A stretch of DNA of 64,000 bases from assembly GCA_015075585.1 (NCBI GenBank), contig JABTUB010000002.1, positions 372,001 to 436,000 of the forward strand. Reading direction: 5' to 3'. Source of the stretch: Chloracidobacterium sp. GTDB lineage: Bacteria; Acidobacteriota; Blastocatellia; Pyrinomonadales; Pyrinomonadaceae. The first letter of the stretch is position 1, and each line of letters opens with the position of its first letter. The notes below the pieces were generated by a model. That model was not told the DNA's origin. It worked only from the letters and a program-made list of their open reading frames with translations, and made no database searches. Of the stretch, positions 1-7,688 are shown piece by piece. Both the position numbers and the translations under genes were made by a program.

Positions 1-149
1 TCTTTGGGAATCCGCTGTCGGTGATCGGCTTGGCGGCATTCGTCGCCTATATGACACAATTCCAAATAAAAGCCGAAGAGCGTGCCATTGAGAAAAAATT
101 CGGCACGCCCTACGTTGAATATCGCTCGTCCGTGCGGCGATGGCTTTAG
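1..149 (+). CDS. C-terminal end of an isoprenylcysteine carboxyl methyltransferase (ICMT)-like protein, partial
   Basis: The frame opening at base 3 runs to a TAG at 147-149 and gives about 48 residues; the 5' part lies before the window. It has a hydrophobic stretch (SVIGLAAFVAY) followed by KAEERAIEKKFG, then PYVEYRSSVRRW at the very end. The EE-x(5)-FG-x(2)-Y-x(2)-Y...RRW pattern is the usual C-terminus of the ICMT / phospholipid methyltransferase membrane family, which uses S-adenosylmethionine. The substrate cannot be told from this piece. It is convergent with the DUF1501 gene, whose stop lies 9 bp away. Confidence 0.6.
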   Translation, partial: FGNPLSVIGLAAFVAYMTQFQIKAEERAIEKKFGTPYVEYRSSVRRWL

Positions 150-157
150 CCACGCCC

Positions 158-1426
158 TCAGCTCAGAAATCCGCGAAACTTCGCTGAGTTTGCCGTGTAG
201 CCCGGAAATATCTTTGCCAGATCGCGTACGCCCATATGCTTGAGCGAGGCTTCTGCGAAGATGTCTCGAAAATCGGTTGTAACGTCGAGGTCTCGGCCTT
301 CGTACAGTTTATCGGACGCAAGGCCGCGAAAATCGCCGTAGATCTTGCCACCTTTGACAGAATTGCCGATCGCGAACATCGTATTCGCATGGCCGTGGTC
401 AGTGCCGCGTCCGCCATTCTCTCGCACGGTGCGGCCGAATTCGCTCATCGTAAGAACGATCACGTCATCCATTCGCTTGCCGAGATCAGCGGTAAAAGCC
501 GCTATCGACTGCGAGAATATCCGCAAGAAATTGGCGAGCTGGCCGCGGCCACTGCCTTCATTCGTATGCGTATCCCAACGAATATCGCTCCCCGTATCCG
601 TAAATGCTACCTCGAGGCCGACGCCGGCCTTAATGAGCTGAGCGATCTGCCGGAGTGAGCGGCCAAGCTGGCTGTTCGGATACTGTGCGCCGTTCTCGGG
701 TTTGTACTGTCCGGGGGCCGCCCGCTTTAGGAAATCGACAGCCTCGAACGTCTCCTTTCCTGTCCCTTCGAGCGTATCCTTGACGTTCTGTTCGTAGATC
801 CCTTCAAATCCATTTTTCAGGTCGGAGCTGAAAACGCCCGCCTTGATGGAAAAGTCGTTGAGATTCGCCATAGCCACCGACGGAGCCTTGCCGTACAATG
901 AACGCGGCAGCACGGGTGTCATAGAAACTGCGCGGAATGGCGACGATCCCTTATCCTTCGATTGCTGCAAGAGTCTGTTGAGCCAGCCGTCCCTTGTGCT
1001 TTTTACGCCGGGCGTGGCCGATTCCATATAGTCCTGTGCGTCAAAATGCGAACGCGTATTGTCAGGCGAACCGACGGCGGTCAGTGCGGCAAGATTTCCT
1101 GCATCCCAAAGCGGCTTGAACGCAGCCATCGCCGGATGCAGGCCGAACGTGTCATCGAGTTTTATAACGCCATCCGAATCGCCCGGCTTCTTTACGGCGA
1201 TGGTCGGACGAAGCCTGTAGTATTCGCTTTCGCCGTATGGTACGAGCACATTCAGCCCGTCAACGGCTCCGCGTTGGAAGATCGTGACGATGATCTTTTT
1301 TCTTTTTGAGTCCTTTGCCGCGGTCTGTGCGGCCGCAAATTGATGAAGAAAATCGGGAGCGGCTGCCATCAGCCCAAAACTCGCCAATCCGATGCCGCTT
1401 GCTTTCAAAAAATAACGCCTATCCAT
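158..1426 (-). CDS. DUF1501 family secreted protein
   Basis: The protein has 422 residues and starts with a twin-arginine-like leader (MDRRYFLKASGIGLASFG) with an AAAQ cleavage-like site near residue 34, so export by Tat is likely. The body matches the DUF1501 family (sulfatase-like alkaline-phosphatase fold): GAVDGLNVLVPYGE, HPAMAAFKPLW, SEFGRTVRENGGRGTDHGHAN and an internal AIGNSVKGGKIYGDF block. The start has a strong Shine-Dalgarno (GAGGAG about 5 bases upstream). DUF1501 genes are often paired with DUF1800 genes, but none is seen here; the upstream neighbour is the GH92 gene, 59 bp away on the same strand. The biochemical role of the family is not established. Confidence 0.85.
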   Translation of the reverse strand: MDRRYFLKASGIGLASFGLMAAAPDFLHQFAAAQTAAKDSKRKKIIVTIFQRGAVDGLNVLVPYGESEYYRLRPTIAVKKPGDSDGVIKLDDTFGLHPAMAAFKPLWDAGNLAALTAVGSPDNTRSHFDAQDYMESATPGVKSTRDGWLNRLLQQSKDKGSSPFRAVSMTPVLPRSLYGKAPSVAMANLNDFSIKAGVFSSDLKNGFEGIYEQNVKDTLEGTGKETFEAVDFLKRAAPGQYKPENGAQYPNSQLGRSLRQIAQLIKAGVGLEVAFTDTGSDIRWDTHTNEGSGRGQLANFLRIFSQSIAAFTADLGKRMDDVIVLTMSEFGRTVRENGGRGTDHGHANTMFAIGNSVKGGKIYGDFRGLASDKLYEGRDLDVTTDFRDIFAEASLKHMGVRDLAKIFPGYTANSAKFRGFLS

Positions 1427-1485
1427 AAAACTCCTCGCGTAGCGTTCAATGTCACCATATTAGACGCATCGGCGGTCGAATTGGC

Positions 1486-4400
1486 CTATCTAATGATTAT
1501 CTCATCAACAAAAATGTACGCGTCAAAACCGGCACCGGGATGCCACGCGGGGATCTTGCCGAGATTTTTTGCCTTTACGCGGACGTAGCGGGCAGAGACG
1601 GGCGTGATCTTTCTAAGGTAATCGCGAGTGATCGGTGTCATATCCTCGACCGGGACATCCGTCTTGATCTCGGCGACCGGGCGGAAATTCACGCCGTCGT
1701 CCGAGACCTCGAACCCGACTGTCGTCGGCATCCATATCCAGGAGCGCGCGACCTGAAGGAATCCGCCGCCGACCTCGCTGATCTTTGTTGGCCGCTTCAT
1801 ATCGACAACGGCCTCGAAATCCTGCCCTTGATAGCCTTGCCATTCACCGGACGCAAAATTCACAGTTCCGCGAATACCGTCGATCAGCCCCTCGTCCCCG
1901 CCTCCGTTGTACTGACTGCTGTAATGCGACAGTATCTTTACAGACCAGTCATTCGGACGTTTGTAAAATGTTGCGGAGACCTCGGGGCTTTTTATGCCGT
2001 CGCCGTTCTCGGCGGTGGCGGTGATGGTCGTCGTCTCAGATATCGGGATGCCTTCGCAGCACATCGAACGCCACGTCCTGTTATCGCGATCATCCTTCCA
2101 CGAAATGATGGCTCCGCCCACAGGCGGTTCGATCTTTACTAGCGTTTTGTCCGTGAATATACGTTCGCCCTCGATGACAGGCACTGCGGTCGTCGAAATA
2201 TCTATCGACGAAACAGGAAAGTGATCAAATGCGGTCTTGACCGGCTGATCGATCATTGAGAACTCGAGCACGCCGCCGCGCATAATATCTTCGTGCGTGA
2301 TAAATGCTTTTTTGTACGGTGCACCGTTGAACTTAGCGTTGAGAATGTATTTGTTCGCCTGCGACACGTTCTTTGCACGAACGGTGAAGGTCTTTCCGTT
2401 CTCCAGATTGAATTTCAACTCGGGGAAAAGCGGCGTGCCGAAAGCGTAGATGCCGCTGCCCGGCGTTACCTCATAAAATCCCGCGGCGCTCATGATGTAC
2501 CACGCCGACATCTGGCCGCAGTCCTCGTTGCCGATCAGGCCGTCGGGCGTAGGCTTGTAAAATTCATCGAGGATCTGCCGAACGTACTTCTGCGTTTTCC
2601 ACGGCTCGTGAGCGTAATCGTAAAGATAGGCGATGTGGTGCGAAGGCTCGTTGCCGTGCGCGTACTGGCCGATCAGGCCGGTGATGTCGGGTTGGACGCG
2701 ACCTGTCAGCTTATCCTTCGTCGTGAACAATTCATCGAGCTTCGCTGCGAACTTCTCACGGCCGCCCATCAATTCCATCAGCCGCGACACATCCTGCGGA
2801 ACGAAGAATGTGTAAACCCACGAATTGCCCTCGGTAAAATTGAACGTCACCTCATTCGGAGCGAACGGCGAGACAAATCCGCCGTTCCTTTTCGGCCGCA
2901 TAAAGCCGGTCGAAGGGTCGAAAAGGTTCTCGAAATATTGAGCACGCTGGATGTACTTTTTGAAGTCATCCTGGTAGGCCTGCTTCTCTATGTCGATCGG
3001 AAAGTGTGCCACGCCCTTGCTATCAATGTTCGCTTTCGGGGCGTTCTTTGTTGGCTTTTGGTCGCGAAGGAACATTACCTTCGCCATCTGCGCGATGCAC
3101 CAGTCGTCGTACGCGTATTCGAGCGTTTTCGAGACGGACTCGTTCTCGTCCTCCATCGAGATGTAGCCCCGTTTTTTGTATGCGGCGAGGCCGAAATGGT
3201 CGAGTTCGGCGCTGTGTTTCGCGGCCTCATACGCCTTTTCGTAATCGAAGCCTTTGATGCCTTTTGCCATCGCGTCGGCGATAACTGAGACGGCGTGATA
3301 GCCGATCATCGTGTCGGTCTCTTCGCCCCACAGTTCCCAGACAGGCAGCCGTCCGCCCTGCTCATATTGGCGTATGAATGTGTTGATAAAATCGACCGTG
3401 CGTTTTTGATCGATGATCGTATAAAGCGGATGCGCCGCCCGGAACGTGTCCCAAAGCGAGAAGACAGTGTATTGCTCCGACGGAACGCGGACACTCTTGT
3501 CCGCATGAGCGTCGTTTCGACGCGAACGAGCGTGTGTGTTGCGAACTTTTTGCTTGGCCGCGACCGTTTCGCCGGAGGAACCGGCGATGCGGACAGGAGT
3601 GTCCGCGTTCCGTAGGCTATGAACTTTCCCGTCGTGGCCGCGATATTTCCCTTCCACATCACTAAAAACATTCGGCTGGATCGCGGTGTGGTACAACGCC
3701 GTGTAAAAGTTCGTCATTTGAGCGTCGGTGCCGCCCGAAACCGCGATCTTGCTCAGCTCTTTATTCCACGCCGCTTTTGCATCGGCCCGAACCTTGTCAA
3801 AATCCCAGCCGGGAAGTTCTGCTTCGAGGTTCTTCCGCGCACCTTCGATGGAAACGTAAGAGATCGCAACTTTTATAAGTATCTGTCGATTCTCGGGCCT
3901 ACCGAAGGGAAAAGCAACTCGGATGTGTTCACCCAAACTACTGTCTATCCAATCTTGATCTTTCGTGATATGAGGCGTTGGGTAGGTGTATTCTTCGTAC
4001 CAATACGGTGCAGCGAAGCGTTCGGAGAACTGGGCGACAAAGTATACGGTCTGATCCTTCGCCCATGAAGAAGAACGTCGCCATCCCTCAACTCGATCTC
4101 CCTTGACATCGATCTGTGACATCAACGTCTTGTCGCGCCACGTCAAATCGAGTGTGATTTTCGCTTCGCTGTTGGCCGGGAAAGTGTATCGGTGCAGGCC
4201 AACTCGCTTTGTCGCCGTCATCTCTGCCAGAATTGCGTCATCGTCCAATTTTACGGAGTAGTACCCAGGCTCGGCCTTCTCGTTCGCGTGCGAGAATTTC
4301 GAGGCGTAGCCGTTTACCGACTTATCGCCCTCCTTCGCAAAGAACTGCGGCTCTCCGACCGTCGGCATAAACAGAATATCGCAACCATCCGGGATGCCCG

Positions 4401-4743
4401 TGCCGCTCAAGTGCGTGTGTGAGAAGCCGTAGATGATGTCGTCGGAATAGTGGTAGCCGGATGAGCCGTCCCAGTTGTCGATGCGTGTGTCGGGCGAGAG
4501 CTGCACCATCCCGAACGGGATGGTCGCACCGGGAAATGTGTGCCCGTGGCCGCCCGTACCGATGAAAGGGTTTACCCAGCGGGTGTAGTCGCGCGTCTGC
4601 GCGGAGACCGATGGCAGTAAGCAGGAAGCCGTGAGCAGAAGTAGCCCGCAGAATCGCAGAGCCGCAGAGAAGGGAAGTTTCCCGCAGAGACGCAGAGGCG
4701 CAGAGAAGAAACGCTTAGATGCAAAGGGAATTCGTTGTTTCAT
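1486..4743 (-). CDS. GH92 family alpha-1,2-mannosidase with C-terminal F5/8-type domain
   Basis: This is a secreted glycoside hydrolase family 92 exo-alpha-mannosidase, a calcium-dependent family that removes terminal mannose from N-glycans. Family landmarks are NPFIGTGGHGHTFPGA at the mature N-terminus, FSLWDTFRAAHPL, WELWGEETDTMIGYH and the catalytic-region GNEDCGQMSAW. The last about 150 residues look like a discoidin (F5/8 type C) carbohydrate-binding domain. The start at 4743 (MKQRIPF, signal peptide ending near SVSAQ, about 1085 residues) is preferred: an upstream start at 4818 would run back into the sialidase gene. Two oddities are a 132-bp inverted-repeat element translated in frame (3481-3612), giving about 44 extra residues just before FSLWDTF, and a cgcagag-type repeat that encodes part of the signal peptide. 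It is the last glycosidase of the four-gene set. Confidence 0.9.
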   Translation of the reverse strand: MKQRIPFASKRFFSAPLRLCGKLPFSAALRFCGLLLLTASCLLPSVSAQTRDYTRWVNPFIGTGGHGHTFPGATIPFGMVQLSPDTRIDNWDGSSGYHYSDDIIYGFSHTHLSGTGIPDGCDILFMPTVGEPQFFAKEGDKSVNGYASKFSHANEKAEPGYYSVKLDDDAILAEMTATKRVGLHRYTFPANSEAKITLDLTWRDKTLMSQIDVKGDRVEGWRRSSSWAKDQTVYFVAQFSERFAAPYWYEEYTYPTPHITKDQDWIDSSLGEHIRVAFPFGRPENRQILIKVAISYVSIEGARKNLEAELPGWDFDKVRADAKAAWNKELSKIAVSGGTDAQMTNFYTALYHTAIQPNVFSDVEGKYRGHDGKVHSLRNADTPVRIAGSSGETVAAKQKVRNTHARSRRNDAHADKSVRVPSEQYTVFSLWDTFRAAHPLYTIIDQKRTVDFINTFIRQYEQGGRLPVWELWGEETDTMIGYHAVSVIADAMAKGIKGFDYEKAYEAAKHSAELDHFGLAAYKKRGYISMEDENESVSKTLEYAYDDWCIAQMAKVMFLRDQKPTKNAPKANIDSKGVAHFPIDIEKQAYQDDFKKYIQRAQYFENLFDPSTGFMRPKRNGGFVSPFAPNEVTFNFTEGNSWVYTFFVPQDVSRLMELMGGREKFAAKLDELFTTKDKLTGRVQPDITGLIGQYAHGNEPSHHIAYLYDYAHEPWKTQKYVRQILDEFYKPTPDGLIGNEDCGQMSAWYIMSAAGFYEVTPGSGIYAFGTPLFPELKFNLENGKTFTVRAKNVSQANKYILNAKFNGAPYKKAFITHEDIMRGGVLEFSMIDQPVKTAFDHFPVSSIDISTTAVPVIEGERIFTDKTLVKIEPPVGGAIISWKDDRDNRTWRSMCCEGIPISETTTITATAENGDGIKSPEVSATFYKRPNDWSVKILSHYSSQYNGGGDEGLIDGIRGTVNFASGEWQGYQGQDFEAVVDMKRPTKISEVGGGFLQVARSWIWMPTTVGFEVSDDGVNFRPVAEIKTDVPVEDMTPITRDYLRKITPVSARYVRVKAKNLGKIPAWHPGAGFDAYIFVDEIIIR
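3481..3612. repeat. 132-bp inverted-repeat-bounded element inserted in frame in the GH92 gene
   Basis: The ends are near-perfect inverted repeats of 26 bp: 3481-3506 begins CGGAACGCGGACACTC and 3587-3612 ends GAGTGTCCGCGTTCCG, with one mismatch. The total length is 132 bp (44 codons) and the reading frame stays open. The translated piece (about residues 378-421) is basic and low in hydrophobic residues, has no counterpart in the usual GH92 core, and sits directly before a conserved block. It looks like a small non-autonomous palindromic element (MITE or REP-like). No transposase is linked to it. Confidence 0.7.
4645..4709. repeat. cgcagag-type purine-rich repeat inside the GH92 signal-peptide region
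   Basis: On the plus strand this stretch is made of imperfect copies of CGCAGAG / CGCAGAGA (cccgcagaatcgcagagc, cccgcagagacgcagaggcg). On the coding minus strand it gives two related peptides, FSAPLRLCG and FSAALRFCG, in front of the hydrophobic core of the signal peptide. It is therefore a duplicated short repeat element that has been recruited into, or inserted in, the leader of a secreted enzyme. Confidence 0.5.
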
Positions 4744-4765
4744 ATTGGCATTAGCCTCGTTTGCA

Positions 4766-5866
4766 TTATCGCCATTTGATGATCGTGAAAGCGATCTGTC
4801 GATAGTTCTCATTCTCATACAGAACTCCGATACGGCGTTTGTCGATCACGACGATATCCGAATACCCGGTCGGATCGTTTTTCGCGTCAACGCCTCGATC
4901 GACGGGGAAGCCGCGGCTCCAGGTTTTGCCTTCGTCGCGGCTGATCCGCAGCGTAAGGTTGTTTCGAAATTTTTGATCGGCATTGTTCGCAAAAGCGATC
5001 GTGTTGCCGCCGATCGAGAGCAAGCTGCCCTGGCAGACCGGATCTGGAAGCTGCGTGTCAAAGCCTGCTGATTCCCATGTCGCGCCGCCGTCGCTGCTTC
5101 GTGCCGAAATACGATATTTCTGATCGCCTCGTTGATTACGTGCGTTAAAAAGCACACCGCCGTTAGGTAATTCGGCGGCCGTTGCCTCGTTGCTGCCCTT
5201 GATGCCAATGTCGGCGCTTATCTTGAACGTCTTGCCGTGATCGTCCGAGTAGAACGCCGCGGCCATGTAATCCGAAAAGTCCTTTTGGGGTTCGCCTGCC
5301 GAATAGTTGATCGGGACAAAAAGCCTGCCTTTGTATTTGCCTGTTGTGAGTTGGATCGCATGGCCGGGCGTATTCGCATAAGCACGCCAATCGGTGCGTT
5401 TGACCTGTGCGGTGATATTCACGGCCTCCGACCACGTGCGGCCGTCATCGACCGAAGTTTTGTACCAAACCTCACGCGTTCCCTTGCCGAGGCGTACCTG
5501 AGGCTCTGTCGCATCGCCTGTGTTGTAGAACAAGAAGATCCGACCTTTCGGATATCGCTTGTCCAAGAGATCGACGACCGGAGCCGGATTCCCTGCCTGC
5601 AGGCGGCCGTTATCGACGACCTCCTGCAGCGCTGACCAGGTCTTGCCGTTGTCGCTGCTTGTCTTCAGGACGATGTTGACGTCGCCGAAATCACCTGCGC
5701 CGTCACGGCGTCCTTCGGCGAACGCAAGGAGTTTGCCCGAAGGCGATCTGACGATCGCGGGAATGCGATACGATGCGTTGCCGTCGCTGCCGCTCGTGAA
5801 CACGACCGTCTTTTGCGCAAAAACGGTCGCGGAAAGTACGAGGATGAGCAGCAAGGCCTTTTTCAT
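4766..5866 (-). CDS. secreted exo-alpha-sialidase (neuraminidase)
   Basis: The protein has about 366 residues from the ATG at 5866: MKKALLLILVLSATVFAQ is a clear signal peptide, and the ATG overlaps the stop of the GH35 gene (ATGA), which implies translational coupling. It carries the sialidase RIP motif (YRIPAIVRS) and repeated Asp-boxes of the S-x-D-x-G-x-T-W type: SSDNGKTW, SVDDGRTW, YSDDHGKTF, SSDGGATW and SRDEGKTW. That is the six-bladed propeller of GH33-type sialidases, which cleave terminal sialic acid. A longer reading to 6055 is open but has a proline- and arginine-rich, out-of-frame look. It lies between the beta-galactosidase and mannosidase genes. Confidence 0.9.
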   Translation of the reverse strand: MKKALLLILVLSATVFAQKTVVFTSGSDGNASYRIPAIVRSPSGKLLAFAEGRRDGAGDFGDVNIVLKTSSDNGKTWSALQEVVDNGRLQAGNPAPVVDLLDKRYPKGRIFLFYNTGDATEPQVRLGKGTREVWYKTSVDDGRTWSEAVNITAQVKRTDWRAYANTPGHAIQLTTGKYKGRLFVPINYSAGEPQKDFSDYMAAAFYSDDHGKTFKISADIGIKGSNEATAAELPNGGVLFNARNQRGDQKYRISARSSDGGATWESAGFDTQLPDPVCQGSLLSIGGNTIAFANNADQKFRNNLTLRISRDEGKTWSRGFPVDRGVDAKNDPTGYSDIVVIDKRRIGVLYENENYRQIAFTIIKWR

Positions 5867-7677
5867 TTTGTTTCGTAAAGTATCTCGGGCCCGGCCTTCA
5901 AGGTTCGCGTGCCCTTGTTCTCGAGGTCGAGGACAACGATCGAGTTCCGGCCTTTTTTGAGCCAACCGATCGGAAGGTATAGCGACTGCTGCGGTCCGAT
6001 GCTCCAGAATCGCCCGAGGTGGTGGCCGTTCACCCAAACGTGGCCTTTGCCCCAACCGCGCATATCGAGAAATGTGTCGCCGAGTTCCTTGAGCGTGAAC
6101 GAACCGCGAAACAGAACCGGGTCGGACATGCCGCGTTTGAATTTCACCCGTCGAAGATCATTGAATGTGAGCGGGATCATTCCCCAATTCCGCAGCTCGC
6201 GGCCGTCGAGTGTCACCTTTCCGGTAATGCCCTTGCGATCGAGAACGAGATCGTTCCCCCAGTTAATTCGGCCCATATTCTCGATAAGAACCTCGAGCAC
6301 ATCGCCCTTTCGTGCGTCGATGCCGATCGACTGTTCCTTAAGCCGTCGGTCGAGCTTGCCGACAAACTTGTGGTTCACGAAGACGTGCGAATAGTCGTGC
6401 TGTTCGGCGAACTGAAGCTTTCCCCTATCGTCCGCATCGAAGCGGTGACGGTAGAGCACGAACCCGTGCGCCTGCCCAAGCTGCTCCATTGTTTTCGGTT
6501 CCGCTGAGCGAATCGGCTTGCCGAACGTCCTCACGGCATCGGCGAGCGTTGCGAACTCATCGAGTCGGATCTCAGGGATCGTGATGAACTTCGTCTCATC
6601 TCTTAACGATGGAAATCGCTCGTCGGGAAAATGCCGTTTCAAAACTTCGCGAAGTGCGAAATATTTTGGCGTCGGCCGTCCGGCAGAATCGAGGGCGCCG
6701 TCATATCCGTAATCAGAAGTATCGGGCTGGAACGGAACATCATTAGAATAATTCGCTCCGGCCATATAGCCGAACGACCATCCGCCGTGAAACATATAAA
6801 GGCTGAAGGAAATGCCGTTCGCGAGAAGGCGGTCGACGCCTTTTGCCACAGCATCGGGATCGACGGTGTGATGCTTATCGCCCCAGTGGTCGAACCAGCC
6901 GGTGTAGTATTCGCCGACCATACGCGGTATGCCCGGGCGGAATTTTGCAAGCATGTCGAATTGTGCGATCGGTTCCGGACCGGTTCCGAAATTGATCACG
7001 GGTAGGACGTCGGGTAAGGTGCCGCCCCTTAGGGTCCATTCTTCAGGACCGTCGGCGGTAAACAGCGGTACGGTGAAGCCCGCGTCGATGATGCTCGTCT
7101 TTACGGCGTTCAGATAATCCTTGTCGTTGCCGAAGAAACCGTATTCGTTCTCGACCTGCACCATTATGATATTGCCGCCGTTCTGGATCTGGAGCGGGGC
7201 GAGCTGTCGCCCGACCTCTTTCATATATCGAGTCGATGCGGCCAGAAATCGCGGGTCTTTCGTACGGATCTGCATCTTGCCGTCACGGACGAGCCATGCG
7301 GGCAATCCGCCGAAGTCCCATTCGGTGCATATGTACGGCCCGGGGCGGATGATCAAAAGCAGGCCTTCTTCCTGAGCGATCTTTGCAAAGCGGGCAACAT
7401 CGAGCGCGCCCGAAAAATCGAATTTGCCCGGGCTCGGTTCGTGTAGATTCCAGAAAACGTAGGTTGTTATCGCATTCAGGCCCATCGCCTTCGCTTTGCG
7501 AAAGCGGTCGCGCCAATGTTCGGGCGGAACTCGCGGATAGTGCATCTCGCCCGAGCGTATGACGACCGGTTTGCCGTCGAGGAGGAAATTCGTGCCGCTG
7601 ATAGAGAAGCTCCGGCCCTGTCCCGCCACGGCAACCGCGGCAAGAATTAGTAGTACAAGAGCCAAGAAGATCTTCAT
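5863..7677 (-). CDS. GH35 family beta-galactosidase, secreted
   Basis: The protein has about 604 residues from the ATG at 7677, with signal peptide MKIFLALVLLILAAVAVAGQ. The fold is the GH35 TIM barrel: GEMHYPRVPPEHWRDR, ITTYVFWNLHEP, IRPGPYICTEWDFGG. The acid/base Glu is in QVENEYG and the nucleophile Glu in GEYYTGWFDHWG. C-terminal jelly-roll modules end with GHVWVNGHHLGRFW, typical of the family. A TTG start five codons upstream at 7692 is possible but less likely. It follows the GH20 gene by about 11 bp and overlaps the sialidase start by four bases, so the set is an operon. It would remove terminal beta-galactose. Confidence 0.92.
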   Translation of the reverse strand: MKIFLALVLLILAAVAVAGQGRSFSISGTNFLLDGKPVVIRSGEMHYPRVPPEHWRDRFRKAKAMGLNAITTYVFWNLHEPSPGKFDFSGALDVARFAKIAQEEGLLLIIRPGPYICTEWDFGGLPAWLVRDGKMQIRTKDPRFLAASTRYMKEVGRQLAPLQIQNGGNIIMVQVENEYGFFGNDKDYLNAVKTSIIDAGFTVPLFTADGPEEWTLRGGTLPDVLPVINFGTGPEPIAQFDMLAKFRPGIPRMVGEYYTGWFDHWGDKHHTVDPDAVAKGVDRLLANGISFSLYMFHGGWSFGYMAGANYSNDVPFQPDTSDYGYDGALDSAGRPTPKYFALREVLKRHFPDERFPSLRDETKFITIPEIRLDEFATLADAVRTFGKPIRSAEPKTMEQLGQAHGFVLYRHRFDADDRGKLQFAEQHDYSHVFVNHKFVGKLDRRLKEQSIGIDARKGDVLEVLIENMGRINWGNDLVLDRKGITGKVTLDGRELRNWGMIPLTFNDLRRVKFKRGMSDPVLFRGSFTLKELGDTFLDMRGWGKGHVWVNGHHLGRFWSIGPQQSLYLPIGWLKKGRNSIVVLDLENKGTRTLKAGPEILYETK

Positions 7678-7688
7678 ATCAAACCATC

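Noticed and set aside
5867..6055. 63-residue N-terminal extension of the sialidase
   Set aside because: It lies within the GH35 coding sequence in another frame and precedes a clear signal peptide. The ATGA overlap at 5866 marks the real start.
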